From contig CACLUR010000001.1 in NCBI GenBank assembly GCA_902610175.1, positions 434,001 through 498,000 on the forward strand: DNA of 64,000 nt, written 5' to 3'. The notes below the pieces were generated by a model that had not been told where the DNA came from, ran no database searches, and saw only the letters and a program-made list of their open reading frames with translations. The DNA is from an uncultured Alphaproteobacteria bacterium (lineage in GTDB: Bacteria; Pseudomonadota; Alphaproteobacteria; HIMB59). The first letter of the stretch is position 1; every line of letters starts with the position of its first letter. Positions 1 through 8,759 of this stretch are shown piece after piece. A program made the position numbers and the translations under genes.

Positions 1-382
1 ACATTACTACACTCGCTGTTTTATGACCAACTCCAGGTAAATTTTCTAAATCTTCAAAAGTCTCTGGAACCCTACCATTGTATTTTTTAATTAATATTTT
101 TGAGAGTTTAGAAATAGCTTTTGATTTTTTAGGTGCAAGTCCACATGGTTTAATGATTTTATAAATTTTATTAACAGGCACCTTTGCCATATCATGGGGA
201 TTATTTGCTGTTTTAAATAGTAAAGGTGTAATCTTATTCACACGTTCGTCTGTGCATTGAGCACTTAATAAAACTGCTATTAAAAGCTCATATACATTTT
301 TATGTTTAAGAGGGATTGGAATATTTGGATAAAATTTGTTTAAATTATCCAATACTACGTTTGCTCTTTCTTGTTTTTTCAT
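1..382 (-). CDS. nth: Endonuclease III, 3' part cut by window edge
   Basis: This is a base-excision repair DNA glycosylase/AP lyase that removes oxidised pyrimidines. About 127 N-terminal residues are visible, reading leftward out of the window. They include the helical core around LLSAQCTDERVN and the helix-hairpin-helix LPGVGHKTASVV, whose Lys is the catalytic lysine of the family. The C-terminal half, which should carry the four-cysteine Fe-S cluster, lies beyond base 1. The start is the ATG at 382-380. The divergent DUF2244 gene begins about 60 bp away. Confidence 0.93.
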   Translation of the reverse strand, partial: MKKQERANVVLDNLNKFYPNIPIPLKHKNVYELLIAVLLSAQCTDERVNKITPLLFKTANNPHDMAKVPVNKIYKIIKPCGLAPKKSKAISKLSKILIKKYNGRVPETFEDLENLPGVGHKTASVVM

Positions 383-445
383 ATTATTATTGGTGTGCTA
401 TTAAAACTATTATAAATATAAATATAATTTTATAAACTTATAGAA

Positions 446-880
446 ATGACAAGAAAACTTCATATCAAACCAAATAGAAGCCTAACGAATCTTCAAATTT
501 TATTTTTTTTATTTATTACAGGTTTTTTAATCATTTTTATTGGGGGAAGATTTTTATTAGTCGGTGCTTGGCCAATAATTATATTTGGTATTGTTGAATT
601 TTCTATTTTGGTCATATGTACATATTTTTTTGTAAAGAGTTTAAAAAGAACAGAAAAAATTTCATTAGAATCAAAATCTATGCAATTAGAGCGGCTTAAT
701 GGAGATGAGGTTATTGAACAAAACAGTTATAATTTAAATTGGTTAAAGATAAAGAATGAAAAAAATTCATTAAGCGTAAATTATGCTGGAAAGAAAAAAT
801 TCTTCGCTAGTTTTTTGAGTGAAGATAGAAGGAAAAAATTAAAAAGAATTATTGAGAAGTACAACTCCTCGTCTAGCTAA
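446..880 (+). CDS. DUF2244 family integral membrane protein
   Basis: A 144-residue protein with two hydrophobic segments (about residues 18-38 and 42-64) and a basic cytoplasmic C-terminal part. The opening (KPNRSL) and the GAWPIIIFG stretch between the membrane segments match the DUF2244 family, which has no established function; older annotations link it to cytochrome oxidase accessory proteins because of gene neighbourhood. Its last 8 bases overlap the convergent dapB gene. Confidence 0.75.
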   Translation: MTRKLHIKPNRSLTNLQILFFLFITGFLIIFIGGRFLLVGAWPIIIFGIVEFSILVICTYFFVKSLKRTEKISLESKSMQLERLNGDEVIEQNSYNLNWLKIKNEKNSLSVNYAGKKKFFASFLSEDRRKKLKRIIEKYNSSSS

Positions 881-1652
881 TCATATCTTTGAAGGTGTAA
901 AAGCCTTTTTCCTTTGATGATAACCATACTGCTGCTTGAATAGCGCCATCAGAAAAAATTTTTCTGTTATGGGCCTTGTGTGTTAATTCTACAGACTCAT
1001 TGTCACCATGAAATATGACCATATGTTCACCTGGAATATTTCCACCTCTAATAGAGGAGAAACCAATTTCATTTTCTTTTCTTTGGCCCTCTTGATCCTG
1101 ACGTTTAAAATTAAAATTTGATTTGGATAGCCCAAGCTCTGCTACAATCTCTTCTCCGAGCTTTAAAGCTGTTCCACTAGGTGCATCCTTTTTGTGTCGG
1201 TGGTGTGTTTCAATTATTTCTATATCGAAATCTTTTAAGTGTTTTGCAGCTTTTCTTGCTATTTCAAAAAATGTATTAACTCCATAACTCATATTTGGTG
1301 CGTAAAATACTTTTGTTGAATTACTTGTTTGCTTTAAAAGGTTAAAATGGCTCTGATCTAGTCCGGTCGTTCCAATAACTAAACCAGTATTATTAGAAGC
1401 GGCAGCTTCCGTGAAATTAAATAAGGCCTTAGGTGTTGTAAAATCTATAACTATATCTGCTTTTTCAAATGACTCTTCCCTAGTAGTAAAAACATTTTCT
1501 TGAATTTGATTTTCATTTATAAAGCTAGGGTCAATACCTTTAACATCAAATACTCCAACGAGCTCAACGTTATTATTCGATAGAGCTGAATTTATGAGAT
1601 TATTTCCCATTCTTCCTAATGCCCCTGCAATAGCTATTTTTGTCCTAGACAT
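873..1652 (-). CDS. dapB: 4-hydroxy-tetrahydrodipicolinate reductase
   Basis: Catalyses the NAD(P)H-dependent reduction in the diaminopimelate/lysine pathway, supplying both lysine and peptidoglycan precursors. At 259 residues it has normal family length. The Rossmann nucleotide-binding motif (AGALGRMGNNLI) is near the N-terminus, and the substrate and active-site block HHRHKKDAPSGTA is around residues 150-163. It converges on the DUF2244 gene with an 8-bp overlap. Confidence 0.97.
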   Translation of the reverse strand: MSRTKIAIAGALGRMGNNLINSALSNNNVELVGVFDVKGIDPSFINENQIQENVFTTREESFEKADIVIDFTTPKALFNFTEAAASNNTGLVIGTTGLDQSHFNLLKQTSNSTKVFYAPNMSYGVNTFFEIARKAAKHLKDFDIEIIETHHRHKKDAPSGTALKLGEEIVAELGLSKSNFNFKRQDQEGQRKENEIGFSSIRGGNIPGEHMVIFHGDNESVELTHKAHNRKIFSDGAIQAAVWLSSKEKGFYTFKDMIS

Positions 1653-1726
1653 GATTAAGACTTGTTATACATAAATTAGTAGATATGGAATAGCAAAATT
1701 ATTAAATTTTATGCTAAAATTAACCT

Positions 1727-1897
1727 ATGATTAGACTTGCATTAATTCTTCTTATTTTATTACTGGCTAGTTTATTAATTTTTAATAAGAAATTTAGGGA
1801 GGCTTTTACAATATCAGTAATACCATTAGTCTTATTAGTTGTAGGACTTATTGGGTATATGATTTACTATATGTTCAGTACTAACTATTTTTCTTAG
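1727..1897 (+). CDS. 56-residue two-helix membrane microprotein
   Basis: A short reading frame (ATG at 1727, TAG at 1895-1897) filling the gap between dapB and the rhodanese gene. The product is almost entirely two hydrophobic helices (about residues 3-18 and 29-50) separated by a charged turn, NKKFREAF. No family is recognised. Support is the clean two-helix pattern, a length that fits the gap, and the absence of any other explanation for the interval. It is transcribed opposite to both neighbours. Confidence 0.5.
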   Translation: MIRLALILLILLLASLLIFNKKFREAFTISVIPLVLLVVGLIGYMIYYMFSTNYFS

Positions 1898-1915
1898 AGT
1901 TTTTAAAATTATGAA

Positions 1916-2344
1916 TTATGTACCTTGCTCGGTTTTAAAACCTAAATTAATCCAATCAATTAAACCTTTGTCCATTTCATAGATACTTCCCTGATACCCT
2001 TCAGAAACTAGATAATCTGCAACCTTTTTAGAGGTAATGCCTGCAGTACAGTGAATAATAATATCCTTATTATCGGGATTTATGGAGTTGATTTTTTCAA
2101 CAGTTATTTCTTTAAAAGGAATATTGTGTGAGTTCTCAATTCGAATCATATTGTGTTCTTTTGGATATCTAACATCAATTACGATTGCACCCTCTTGAAT
2201 TCTTTTAAATGATTCCTCAGTATCTATAGGTGTGTAATTCATTGTATTGCTCTGAGCAAATAATAAATTAGTTAGCAGAAAAAAAAATAGAAAAAATTTT
2301 TTTAAAAAATTCACTCTTATTAATCTCTGAAACGAGAGTGGCAA
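1916..2344 (-). CDS. Exported rhodanese-domain protein
   Basis: A single rhodanese (sulfurtransferase) domain with the active-site cysteine in IIHCTAGITSKKVADYL, preceded by a hydrophobic signal segment (FLKKFFLFFFLLTNLLFA), so it probably acts in the periplasm. The ATG at 2344 overlaps the cytochrome c' gene by 25 bp. A GTG at 2314 would place the start directly before the signal peptide and could be the true start. Substrate unknown. Both genes lie on the minus strand and look co-transcribed. Confidence 0.8.
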   Translation of the reverse strand: MPLSFQRLIRVNFLKKFFLFFFLLTNLLFAQSNTMNYTPIDTEESFKRIQEGAIVIDVRYPKEHNMIRIENSHNIPFKEITVEKINSINPDNKDIIIHCTAGITSKKVADYLVSEGYQGSIYEMDKGLIDWINLGFKTEQGT

Positions 2345-2733
2345 CTCTTACAGCTTCCAAATAGATTTTGGTGAAATTGTTGAACACTTTCAATATCTCC
2401 CTCTAATGAAGATAATTTTGCAAGTGCTGCGTTGTCTTCTGTTTCTTTTGCAATTTGATTAAACAATTCTCTATTGTCAATTATATCAGTACTGGCTTTT
2501 GACTTACCACCAAATGAATCATCCGGAAATAAAGTAGGATAAACTCTCATTATATTTTCGATTTCTTCATAAATTCCTGCCAAGTCATCGTTAATCACAT
2601 CGTCTTTGATTAAATTGTTTGCAGCTCTCATTAGTTTGTTGAAGTCTCTCATAGACTCTTGCCGATCAAGCACAGGGTTAGAGTAAGCTAAAAATGGGAA
2701 TAAAAATATTAAGGCAAGTAAACTTTTAATCAT
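2320..2733 (-). CDS. Cytochrome c' (class II) like protein
   Basis: A 137-residue exported haem protein. It has an N-terminal signal peptide (SLLALIFLFPFLAYS) and a helical body, with the haem-binding CKSCH at the extreme C-terminus. That arrangement is typical of the four-helix-bundle cytochrome c' family rather than class I cytochromes, which have CxxCH near the N-terminus. It overlaps the following rhodanese gene. The physiological partner is unknown; cytochromes c' bind gases such as NO or act in electron transfer. Confidence 0.85.
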   Translation of the reverse strand: MIKSLLALIFLFPFLAYSNPVLDRQESMRDFNKLMRAANNLIKDDVINDDLAGIYEEIENIMRVYPTLFPDDSFGGKSKASTDIIDNRELFNQIAKETEDNAALAKLSSLEGDIESVQQFHQNLFGSCKSCHSRFRD

Positions 2734-2774
2734 GATATGTGTTTATAGCATATCAGTAAATTTTAGATGGAACA

Positions 2775-3380
2775 TTAAAAAAATTTTGAAGAAATATCGT
2801 TAAATACAATTTTTCCTGAATCTAAAACTATCACGTAATCTGCAAATTTTTTTACAAGACTCATATTGTGGAGAGATAAAAGAACAGTTTTATTTTTAAC
2901 TTTAGACAAAGAAGTAAAAAAAACTTTTTCACTCTCTAAGTCAAGGTTCTGATTAGGTTCGTCTAAAATAATTAAATCTTGTTCATAGCTCATAAATCTA
3001 GAAATAAATACTTTCTGTTTTTCTCCTTCTGATAAATTTTGAAATTTACGTTTTTTTAATTTATTTAATTTAAATAGATTAAAGTAGAACTTATTTACCT
3101 TAGATTTCTTTAATTTGCTTAATAGCAGAAAATTATCCTCTAAACTTTTGTTTAAGGAAATAGGTTTTTGAAAAAGCATCGGTATAGGTTCAGAATATTC
3201 AGAGTTAATTGTCCCTTTATCAGGAATAATAATTTTATTTATAATTTTTATAAGAGAGCTTTTACCAGAACCATTTTTTCCAGTAATAACTGTAATTTTG
3301 TTTCGTGCGATATTTAGATTAATATTCGAAAGAATATTTTTTCCATCAATCGTATATGAAATATTATTTACTTTGATCAT
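2775..3380 (-). CDS. tupC: Tungstate ABC transporter ATP-binding protein
   Basis: A 201-residue ABC ATPase with Walker A GKNGSGKSS, signature LSEGEKQK and Walker B LIILDEP followed by a switch histidine in LSLHNMS. It is short for the family and lacks a C-terminal regulatory (TOBE) domain. Its start overlaps the permease gene by 17 bp, and it is the last gene of a tupA-tupB-tupC operon. The tungstate assignment comes from the binding protein two genes upstream; molybdate cannot be excluded from this subunit alone. Confidence 0.88.
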   Translation of the reverse strand: MIKVNNISYTIDGKNILSNINLNIARNKITVITGKNGSGKSSLIKIINKIIIPDKGTINSEYSEPIPMLFQKPISLNKSLEDNFLLLSKLKKSKVNKFYFNLFKLNKLKKRKFQNLSEGEKQKVFISRFMSYEQDLIILDEPNQNLDLESEKVFFTSLSKVKNKTVLLSLHNMSLVKKFADYVIVLDSGKIVFNDISSKFF

Positions 3381-4020
3381 TATTTTTATTTAAAAAATTA
3401 AGAGATATTGATATTAAAAGTGTGAGGGAAATTAATATCGTTCCTAAAACTATACCTAATGAAACATTCCCTTTAGAAGTTTCTAAAGCAATTGTCGCTG
3501 TAATGTTTCTTGTGAAATGATCAATTGAGCCTCCTACAATTGCAGCTGCCCCATACTCGCTAATAGCCCTGCCAAAACCTAGTAAAAAAACAGTGATGTA
3601 AATATTTGTTTTATTTGAAAAAAGTAGGAAAATTATATCTTTTTTGGACGCTCCATAAGACATCAATTCATCTCTGTAAATTGGATAATCCACTTCGATG
3701 TTTTTAATTATTAAAGTTATCATAATAGGAAAGATAATTACGATTTGAGCAATGATCATTGCTATGGGTGAATATAGAATTTCCATCCAACCTAAGGGAC
3801 CAGATCTACTTATAAGTATATAGACTAATAACCCTGCACAGACAGGTGGAATGGAGGTAAGAGAACTTAAGAAAATTACAATTGGTTTTTTTAATTGGAA
3901 TTGATAAATAGCAATTAAGTAGCCAAAAATCATTGATAAAAAAAATGCAATTAATGTCGAAAAAATACTTACATAAATTGTAATAAAAACTGCAGATTGT
4001 ATTTTTTCAAAAGTTAGCAT
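3364..4020 (-). CDS. tupB: Tungstate ABC transporter permease
   Basis: A 218-residue inner-membrane permease with about five or six transmembrane helices. The EAA-type cytoplasmic loop (ELMSYGASKKDIIFLL) contacts the ATPase, and FGRAISEYGAAAIVGG follows it. The sequence is of the TupB/ModB type. It lies between the genes for the binding protein (10-bp gap) and the ATPase (overlapping). Confidence 0.9.
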   Translation of the reverse strand: MLTFEKIQSAVFITIYVSIFSTLIAFFLSMIFGYLIAIYQFQLKKPIVIFLSSLTSIPPVCAGLLVYILISRSGPLGWMEILYSPIAMIIAQIVIIFPIMITLIIKNIEVDYPIYRDELMSYGASKKDIIFLLFSNKTNIYITVFLLGFGRAISEYGAAAIVGGSIDHFTRNITATIALETSKGNVSLGIVLGTILISLTLLISISLNFLNKNNDQSK

Positions 4021-4030
4021 TTAGGTAATA

Positions 4031-4825
4031 TTAATTGGTATGAAACAACTTTTCACCGTTATATGTAAACCTATTAATAACATCTTTGCCCTCACCTGTA
4101 ATCAACCATTCAATGAACTTCTGAGATTTTTTATACTCGACATAAGGAAATTTTTCAGGATTAACTGCAATAATTCCATAAGGATTATGTAATTCGTCAC
4201 CACCCTCAAAAAGAATTTTTAAATTATTTTTATTTTTAAAAGATATCCAGGTGCCTTTGTCACTTATCGTATAGGCGTCAATTTCAGAGGCAATGTTTAA
4301 TGTATTGGCCATGCTTGTCCCAGTTTTTATATATTTGTCTGGATCAAATTTTTTGATATTTGCCAAACTCCATAATTCTTGTTCTTTTTTATGAGTTCCA
4401 GAATTATCGTCTCTTGAAATAAATTTGTATTCTGAGTTATATATTTTTTTTAATGCGGATAAAATGTCTTCCTCTTGTGATATTTTTAGTGAGTCGAATT
4501 TTGGGCCAACTAAAATAAACTTATTGTACATAACCTCATATCTTTGAACTCCGTAACCCTCGTCTATAAATTCTAATTCATCTTTTTTTGAATGAACAAA
4601 TAATAAATCTCCATCGCCCCTTTTTGCGTTTGCAATAGCATTGCCGGTTCCAACTGCAATAGGTCTTACACTTATTCCAGTTTTATTTTTAAATTCTGAT
4701 GCTAAAAGGTCAAGCAAACCCGTGTTAGCAATGCTTGTTGTAGACTGAATGATTATAAAATCTTTAGAATAAACACTAATTGAAAAAAATAAAAATAACG
4801 ATAAAAATAAATTTTTTAATTTCAT
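4031..4825 (-). CDS. tupA: Tungstate ABC transporter substrate-binding protein
   Basis: A 264-residue periplasmic binding protein with a signal peptide (about residues 1-20). The oxyanion-binding segment STTSIANTGLLD, followed by VGTGNAIANAKRGDGD, is the hallmark of TupA rather than ModA. The middle of the protein carries SRDDNSGTHKKE, also typical of TupA. This is the first gene of the tup operon, divergent from the cytochrome b561 gene with only about 37 bp between them. It implies the cell uses a tungsten or molybdenum enzyme. Confidence 0.92.
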   Translation of the reverse strand: MKLKNLFLSLFLFFSISVYSKDFIIIQSTTSIANTGLLDLLASEFKNKTGISVRPIAVGTGNAIANAKRGDGDLLFVHSKKDELEFIDEGYGVQRYEVMYNKFILVGPKFDSLKISQEEDILSALKKIYNSEYKFISRDDNSGTHKKEQELWSLANIKKFDPDKYIKTGTSMANTLNIASEIDAYTISDKGTWISFKNKNNLKILFEGGDELHNPYGIIAVNPEKFPYVEYKKSQKFIEWLITGEGKDVINRFTYNGEKLFHTN

Positions 4826-4862
4826 TTATGATCAACAATATTAACATACATAATTGAAGATA

Positions 4863-5399
4863 ATGAAGTTAGCAAACAGCGCAGATAATTACGGTTTAAT
4901 TAGCAAGTTATTTCATTGGATTATGGCTGTTCTTATAATTGCAACATACTTATTAGGTAAAAATTTAGAGAATAATTTTGAGTATTACTATGAAATATTG
5001 ATGATACACAACACAATAGGCCTTTTAATTCTTGTCCTAGCCATTTTTAGATTAAGTTGGAAATTTATCAATATTAGGCCTAAGCCCATCTTAAAAAACA
5101 AAATATTAATTTATGTTGCGAAAACTAACTATTTTTTATTTTACTCAATATTTTTTTTACAACCAATATCTGGATACATCCTTACAAACTTACAAGGTGA
5201 CACGGTAATGTTTTTAAATTTTGAATTAATAAATTTATTAGATCACAACAGTGATTTAAGGTATTTGTTCAAAAGTTTCCATGAATATTCTAGTAATGTT
5301 TTACTAGTTTTATTTTTTATACATTCAGGAGCCGCACTTATGCACCATTTTGTATTAAAAGATAGAACTTTAAAAAGAATGACTTTTTATAGTGATTAA
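4863..5399 (+). CDS. Cytochrome b561 family protein
   Basis: A four-helix diheme membrane cytochrome of about 178 residues. Histidines sit in the first helix (LFHWIMAV), the second (MIHNTIGLLIL), and the fourth region (FIHSGAALMHHF); the order matches bacterial CybB-type cytochromes that oxidise ubiquinol or carry electrons to periplasmic acceptors. I use the ATG at 4863; a TTG nine bases upstream (4854) is an alternative. It is divergent from tupA. Confidence 0.88.
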   Translation: MKLANSADNYGLISKLFHWIMAVLIIATYLLGKNLENNFEYYYEILMIHNTIGLLILVLAIFRLSWKFINIRPKPILKNKILIYVAKTNYFLFYSIFFLQPISGYILTNLQGDTVMFLNFELINLLDHNSDLRYLFKSFHEYSSNVLLVLFFIHSGAALMHHFVLKDRTLKRMTFYSD

Positions 5400-5403
5400 T
5401 ATT

Positions 5404-6396
5404 TTAAAGCCACTCGGGTACGGGAAGTTTTTTTGATATCAGATATTCTTTGTTATATAGCTTACTAAAATACTTGTTAGCATCATCACACAGAATTGTA
5501 ACAATGTTTTTACCTGGTCCCATTTCTTTAGCCATTTCGATAGCCCCTGCTACATTTACTCCAGAGCTAGAGCCAAGAAATAAACCTTCTGTTTTGACCA
5601 TTTTATATAAAAGTTCGAACGCTTCATAATCCGTAATATGGTAAGAGAAATCAATAAGGGAAGGTTCAACATTTTTTGTCACTCTATACTGGCCTATTCC
5701 TTCCGTTTCTGATGGTTCGCCTTTAACTTCCAATTTAGAATATTTAAAATAATTATACATTTGTGCACCTTGTGGATCTGTACAAGCTATTTTTATATTT
5801 GAATTTAATTCTTTGAGTCCAATAGATGTACCTGCTAATGTTCCACCCGACCCAATTGCACAAGTAAAACCGTCAACTTTTCCATCAAGCTGATTGAATA
5901 TTTCTTTAGCTGTGGTTTTTGAGTGAAATTTGTAATTTGCTGTATTGTCAAATTGGTTTGCCCACATAACTGAAGTCTCTCCTTTTGATTGTAGATCTTC
6001 AACTAATCTCTTTGATACATGCTGATAATTACCTGGATCAGAATAGGGTTTAGTTGGCACAACTTTTAGCTTTGCACCCATATTCCTTAAAATGCTTTGC
6101 TTCTCCTCTGATGCACCGTCAGGCATTACAATTATAGTTTTGTATCCTCTAGCATTGTTAATCATTGTTAAAGCAATACCTGTGTTTCCAAAGGTACCCT
6201 CAACGACAGTGCCGCCTGGTTCAATTAAATTATTCTCTTCAGCATCAAGGATTATACCCAATGCCGTTCTATCTTTGATAGAACCAGCTGGATTCATAAA
6301 TTCTGCTTTACCATAAATATTACAACCCGTAATTTCAGATGGATATTTGAGTTTAATAAGTGGCGTATTGCCAATAAAATCAACGATGTCTCTCAT
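5404..6396 (-). CDS. Cysteine synthase / cystathionine beta-synthase family enzyme
   Basis: A PLP-dependent fold-type II enzyme of 330 residues. The PLP lysine lies in GSIKDRTA, the phosphate loop is GSGGTLAG and the asparagine loop is EGTFGNTGIAL; the C-terminal region has GSSSGVN. It could make cysteine from O-acetylserine, or act as cystathionine beta-synthase without regulatory domains. Its position one base after a cystathionine gamma-lyase-type gene favours a joint role in cysteine-methionine transsulfuration. Sequence alone does not settle which reaction dominates. Confidence 0.9.
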   Translation of the reverse strand: MRDIVDFIGNTPLIKLKYPSEITGCNIYGKAEFMNPAGSIKDRTALGIILDAEENNLIEPGGTVVEGTFGNTGIALTMINNARGYKTIIVMPDGASEEKQSILRNMGAKLKVVPTKPYSDPGNYQHVSKRLVEDLQSKGETSVMWANQFDNTANYKFHSKTTAKEIFNQLDGKVDGFTCAIGSGGTLAGTSIGLKELNSNIKIACTDPQGAQMYNYFKYSKLEVKGEPSETEGIGQYRVTKNVEPSLIDFSYHITDYEAFELLYKMVKTEGLFLGSSSGVNVAGAIEMAKEMGPGKNIVTILCDDANKYFSKLYNKEYLISKKLPVPEWL

Positions 6397-6397
6397 T

Positions 6398-7537
6398 TTA
6401 AATCTTTGATAGGGCTTGGTCTAAATCTGAGATCAAATCATCTGCATCTTCAATACCCACAGATATTCTTAGTAATGTTTCTGATATGCCTAATTTTTCT
6501 CTAATTGATGGATCTATAGAAGCATGGGTCATGATAGCTGGATGCTCGATCAAACTTTCGACTCCTCCTAGGCTTTCCGCGAGTGTAAATAAATTTAAAT
6601 TTTTTAGAAAAGTTTTTACCCCAGTGATATCTGAGTCAATTACAAAAGACATCATTCCACCAAAACCATACATTTGTTTTTCTGCAGTTTCCTTGTACCT
6701 TTTATCAATACCTGGAAAAAAAACTTTTTCTATCTTAGGATGATTAGATAAATAATTAGACACAGCAATAGCATTTTCATTATGTTGCTTCATTCTTACA
6801 GAGAGTGTTTTAATGCTTCTTGTTAATAAATAACAATCAAAGGGAGAGGGGACAGCCCCAACTGCATTTTGAATAAAAGAAATTTTTTCAGCGTATTCCT
6901 TATTTTCTTTAATAACAATAGACCCGCCAACAATATCTGAGTGGCCTCCTAAATATTTTGTTGAAGAACTCACTACCATATCTGCACCTAATTCAAGTGG
7001 TCTCTGATTATATGGAGAGGCAAATGTGTTATCACATATCACAGGTAATTTAAACTCACTTGCAATATTAACAGTGTTTTTAATATCAATAATTTTCATT
7101 AAAGGATTTGATGGTGTTTCAATCCATATAAATTTTGTGTTTTCTTTTATTTCATCATTCCAGTTTATATTTTTATCAAAGTCGATGTAAGTTACGTCAA
7201 TATTTGATTTAACTTTATCAAATAACCTACGAGTACCCCCATATACATCATCAGAACAAACTATATGGTAGTTTGTGCCAAATAGGTCGCAAACTGTATT
7301 AATTGCTGACATGCCCGATGCAAATGCAAAAGCTTTATCTCCAGACTCAATTTGTGCTAGTAATTTTTCTAGTACATCTCTAGAAGGATTTTTGGTTCTA
7401 GCATATTCATACTCAAAATTTCCGGGTTCCATTTGTTTGAAGGTTGATGAAAGATGTATCGGTGGCATAACAGCTCCCGTTTCTTTATCTGGGCCATGCC
7501 CAGAATGAATTACTTTTGTGTTAAATTTTTTTTTCAC
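6398..7537 (-). CDS. Cystathionine gamma-synthase / gamma-lyase family enzyme
   Basis: A Cys/Met-metabolism PLP enzyme of 379 residues. Typical blocks are visible: FASGMSAI near residue 75, ETPSNPLMKI, CDNTFASPYNQRPLELGAD, and the PLP lysine in SSSTKYLGGHSD. The C-terminal segment AESLGGVESLIEHPAIMTH is characteristic of the family. It is probably first in an operon with the downstream cysteine synthase gene. The choice between MetB and gamma-lyase (MccB) activity cannot be made from motifs. Confidence 0.92.
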   Translation of the reverse strand: MKKKFNTKVIHSGHGPDKETGAVMPPIHLSSTFKQMEPGNFEYEYARTKNPSRDVLEKLLAQIESGDKAFAFASGMSAINTVCDLFGTNYHIVCSDDVYGGTRRLFDKVKSNIDVTYIDFDKNINWNDEIKENTKFIWIETPSNPLMKIIDIKNTVNIASEFKLPVICDNTFASPYNQRPLELGADMVVSSSTKYLGGHSDIVGGSIVIKENKEYAEKISFIQNAVGAVPSPFDCYLLTRSIKTLSVRMKQHNENAIAVSNYLSNHPKIEKVFFPGIDKRYKETAEKQMYGFGGMMSFVIDSDITGVKTFLKNLNLFTLAESLGGVESLIEHPAIMTHASIDPSIREKLGISETLLRISVGIEDADDLISDLDQALSKI

Positions 7538-7658
7538 AGCTCAATTTATAACTAATTAATTTTTAAATAACATCTATAACGATATTTTTCTTATTTGATA
7601 GGCTTTTTAAATTATAAGAAATCTGTTTCATATCAACCAAAATTCGAATATTATACCT

Positions 7659-7711
7659 GTCCCCTAGCCGCTTGGGTTGAGACATTGTCGAGGAGGAAGG
7701 TGGCAAGGGGC
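7659..7711 (+). ncRNA. GC-rich stem-loop, candidate small RNA or leader element
   Basis: In an otherwise AT-rich 223-bp gap there is a markedly GC-rich patch of about 55 bp. Its ends pair: GTCCCCTAGCC (7659-7669) with GGCAAGGGGC (7702-7711), giving about ten base pairs with one bulge and one mismatch. The loop contains GACATTGTCGAGGAGGAAGG. On the plus strand a TATTAT-like -10 lies just upstream (about 7649). On the minus strand it would be in the leader of the cystathionine lyase operon. It does not match SRP RNA, RNase P RNA, tRNA or the SAM riboswitch classes as I know them. Strand is uncertain. Confidence 0.35.
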
Positions 7712-7760
7712 AATAAATTTCATTATTTCGTTAATCTATATTCTTAACCAATTGGTTAAT

Positions 7761-8303
7761 TTAAGTTTTCTTTGACACCATTTGATTTAGATTTTCAATT
7801 TTCATATCAACAGACAAATCATTTGGCATTAACTTTTTCATTTCTTGATAAACCTTAAGTGCTCCATCATAATTTTTGTAGCTTATAAGAATTCTACTCA
7901 AACCATCTAATGCACCAAAATGTCTTGGTTCAAGATACAATGTAGCTTCAATATCTCTCATAGAGTTTTCATAGTCTCCCATCATAAAATAAAAAGTTGC
8001 CCTTTTGTTGTAGGCCTCCGCGTAATTTGGCTCTAACTCAATAGCAAGAGTTAAAGCTGATATCGCAGATTGGTAATTTTTAGATTTAAAAAAATCTGAA
8101 ATATTATCCATTACTATTTTTACATCTGGATTTTCAATTTTCATCCATTCTCCCCATATTTTTGATATAATTAGACTTTGTTCTTTTGAGTCCTTTACCT
8201 CGGAGAGCTGACTGAATAATTCATCAAGTTTTGGGCTATTTTGATCTGCGTAACTATAGGATATGTTCAAAAACAAGGCGAATATAATTAAAATGATTTT
8301 CAT
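7761..8303 (-). CDS. Exported tetratricopeptide repeat protein
   Basis: A 180-residue protein with a signal peptide (IILIIFALFLNISYSYA) followed by about three TPR units; the best is around residues 90-140 (YAEAYNKRATFYFMMGDYEN). TPR domains mediate protein-protein contacts; no partner is evident. It is divergent from a DUF4864 gene with 30 bp between the starts, so the two may share a promoter region. Confidence 0.8.
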   Translation of the reverse strand: MKIILIIFALFLNISYSYADQNSPKLDELFSQLSEVKDSKEQSLIISKIWGEWMKIENPDVKIVMDNISDFFKSKNYQSAISALTLAIELEPNYAEAYNKRATFYFMMGDYENSMRDIEATLYLEPRHFGALDGLSRILISYKNYDGALKVYQEMKKLMPNDLSVDMKIENLNQMVSKKT

Positions 8304-8333
8304 CTATATTGTTTAATTACGCATATAAATAGT

Positions 8334-8759
8334 ATGCAGTTTAAAAAATTAATTTACACGAGTTTATGCCTTTTACTTTTTAACACCATATCTATTGCAG
8401 AAACTATTGATAAAAATGAGTTTAGTGAAACGCAAGCAGTGATTGAAAGTCAACTAAAGGCCTTCATTAACAAAGATGCTGAGGGAGCTTTCTTTCATGC
8501 CTCACCTTATATCAAGATGAGGTTCAACAATCCTCAAGATTTTATGAGTATGGTTAAAAACTATTATGAGCCTGTTTATAACCCTAAAAATTACTATTTT
8601 ATGGAATCAAAATTTTTTGAAGGAGCTATATATCATCAACTACAAATCGTCTCGCAAGATAATGTTTCTTATTTAGCAATGTACTCACTCATTAAAGATA
8701 AGGGAGAGTGGAAAATTTCAGGTTGCTCTATTTACCCAATGGAAAAGCAATCAATTTAG
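8334..8759 (+). CDS. DUF4864 family exported protein
   Basis: A 141-residue protein with a signal peptide (about residues 1-22) and a single compact domain beginning at ETQAVIESQLKAFINKDAEG. The sequence, ending with GEWKISGCSIYP, resembles the DUF4864 family, an NTF2/SnoaL-like fold common in alphaproteobacteria with no known function. It converges on the EamA transporter gene with a 9-bp overlap. Confidence 0.75.
   Translation: MQFKKLIYTSLCLLLFNTISIAETIDKNEFSETQAVIESQLKAFINKDAEGAFFHASPYIKMRFNNPQDFMSMVKNYYEPVYNPKNYYFMESKFFEGAIYHQLQIVSQDNVSYLAMYSLIKDKGEWKISGCSIYPMEKQSI

Noticed and set aside
6092-6316. Plus-strand frames antisense to the cysteine synthase and cystathionine lyase genes
   Set aside because: They mirror conserved codons of well-supported minus-strand genes and show no domain or signal of their own.
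7656-7715. SRP RNA (4.5S), RNase P RNA or SAM riboswitch at the GC-rich stem-loop
   Set aside because: The SRP core (GGAA tetraloop with AGCAGC), RNase P conserved regions and the SAM-II/SAM-V motifs are not present; the element is too short for RNase P.
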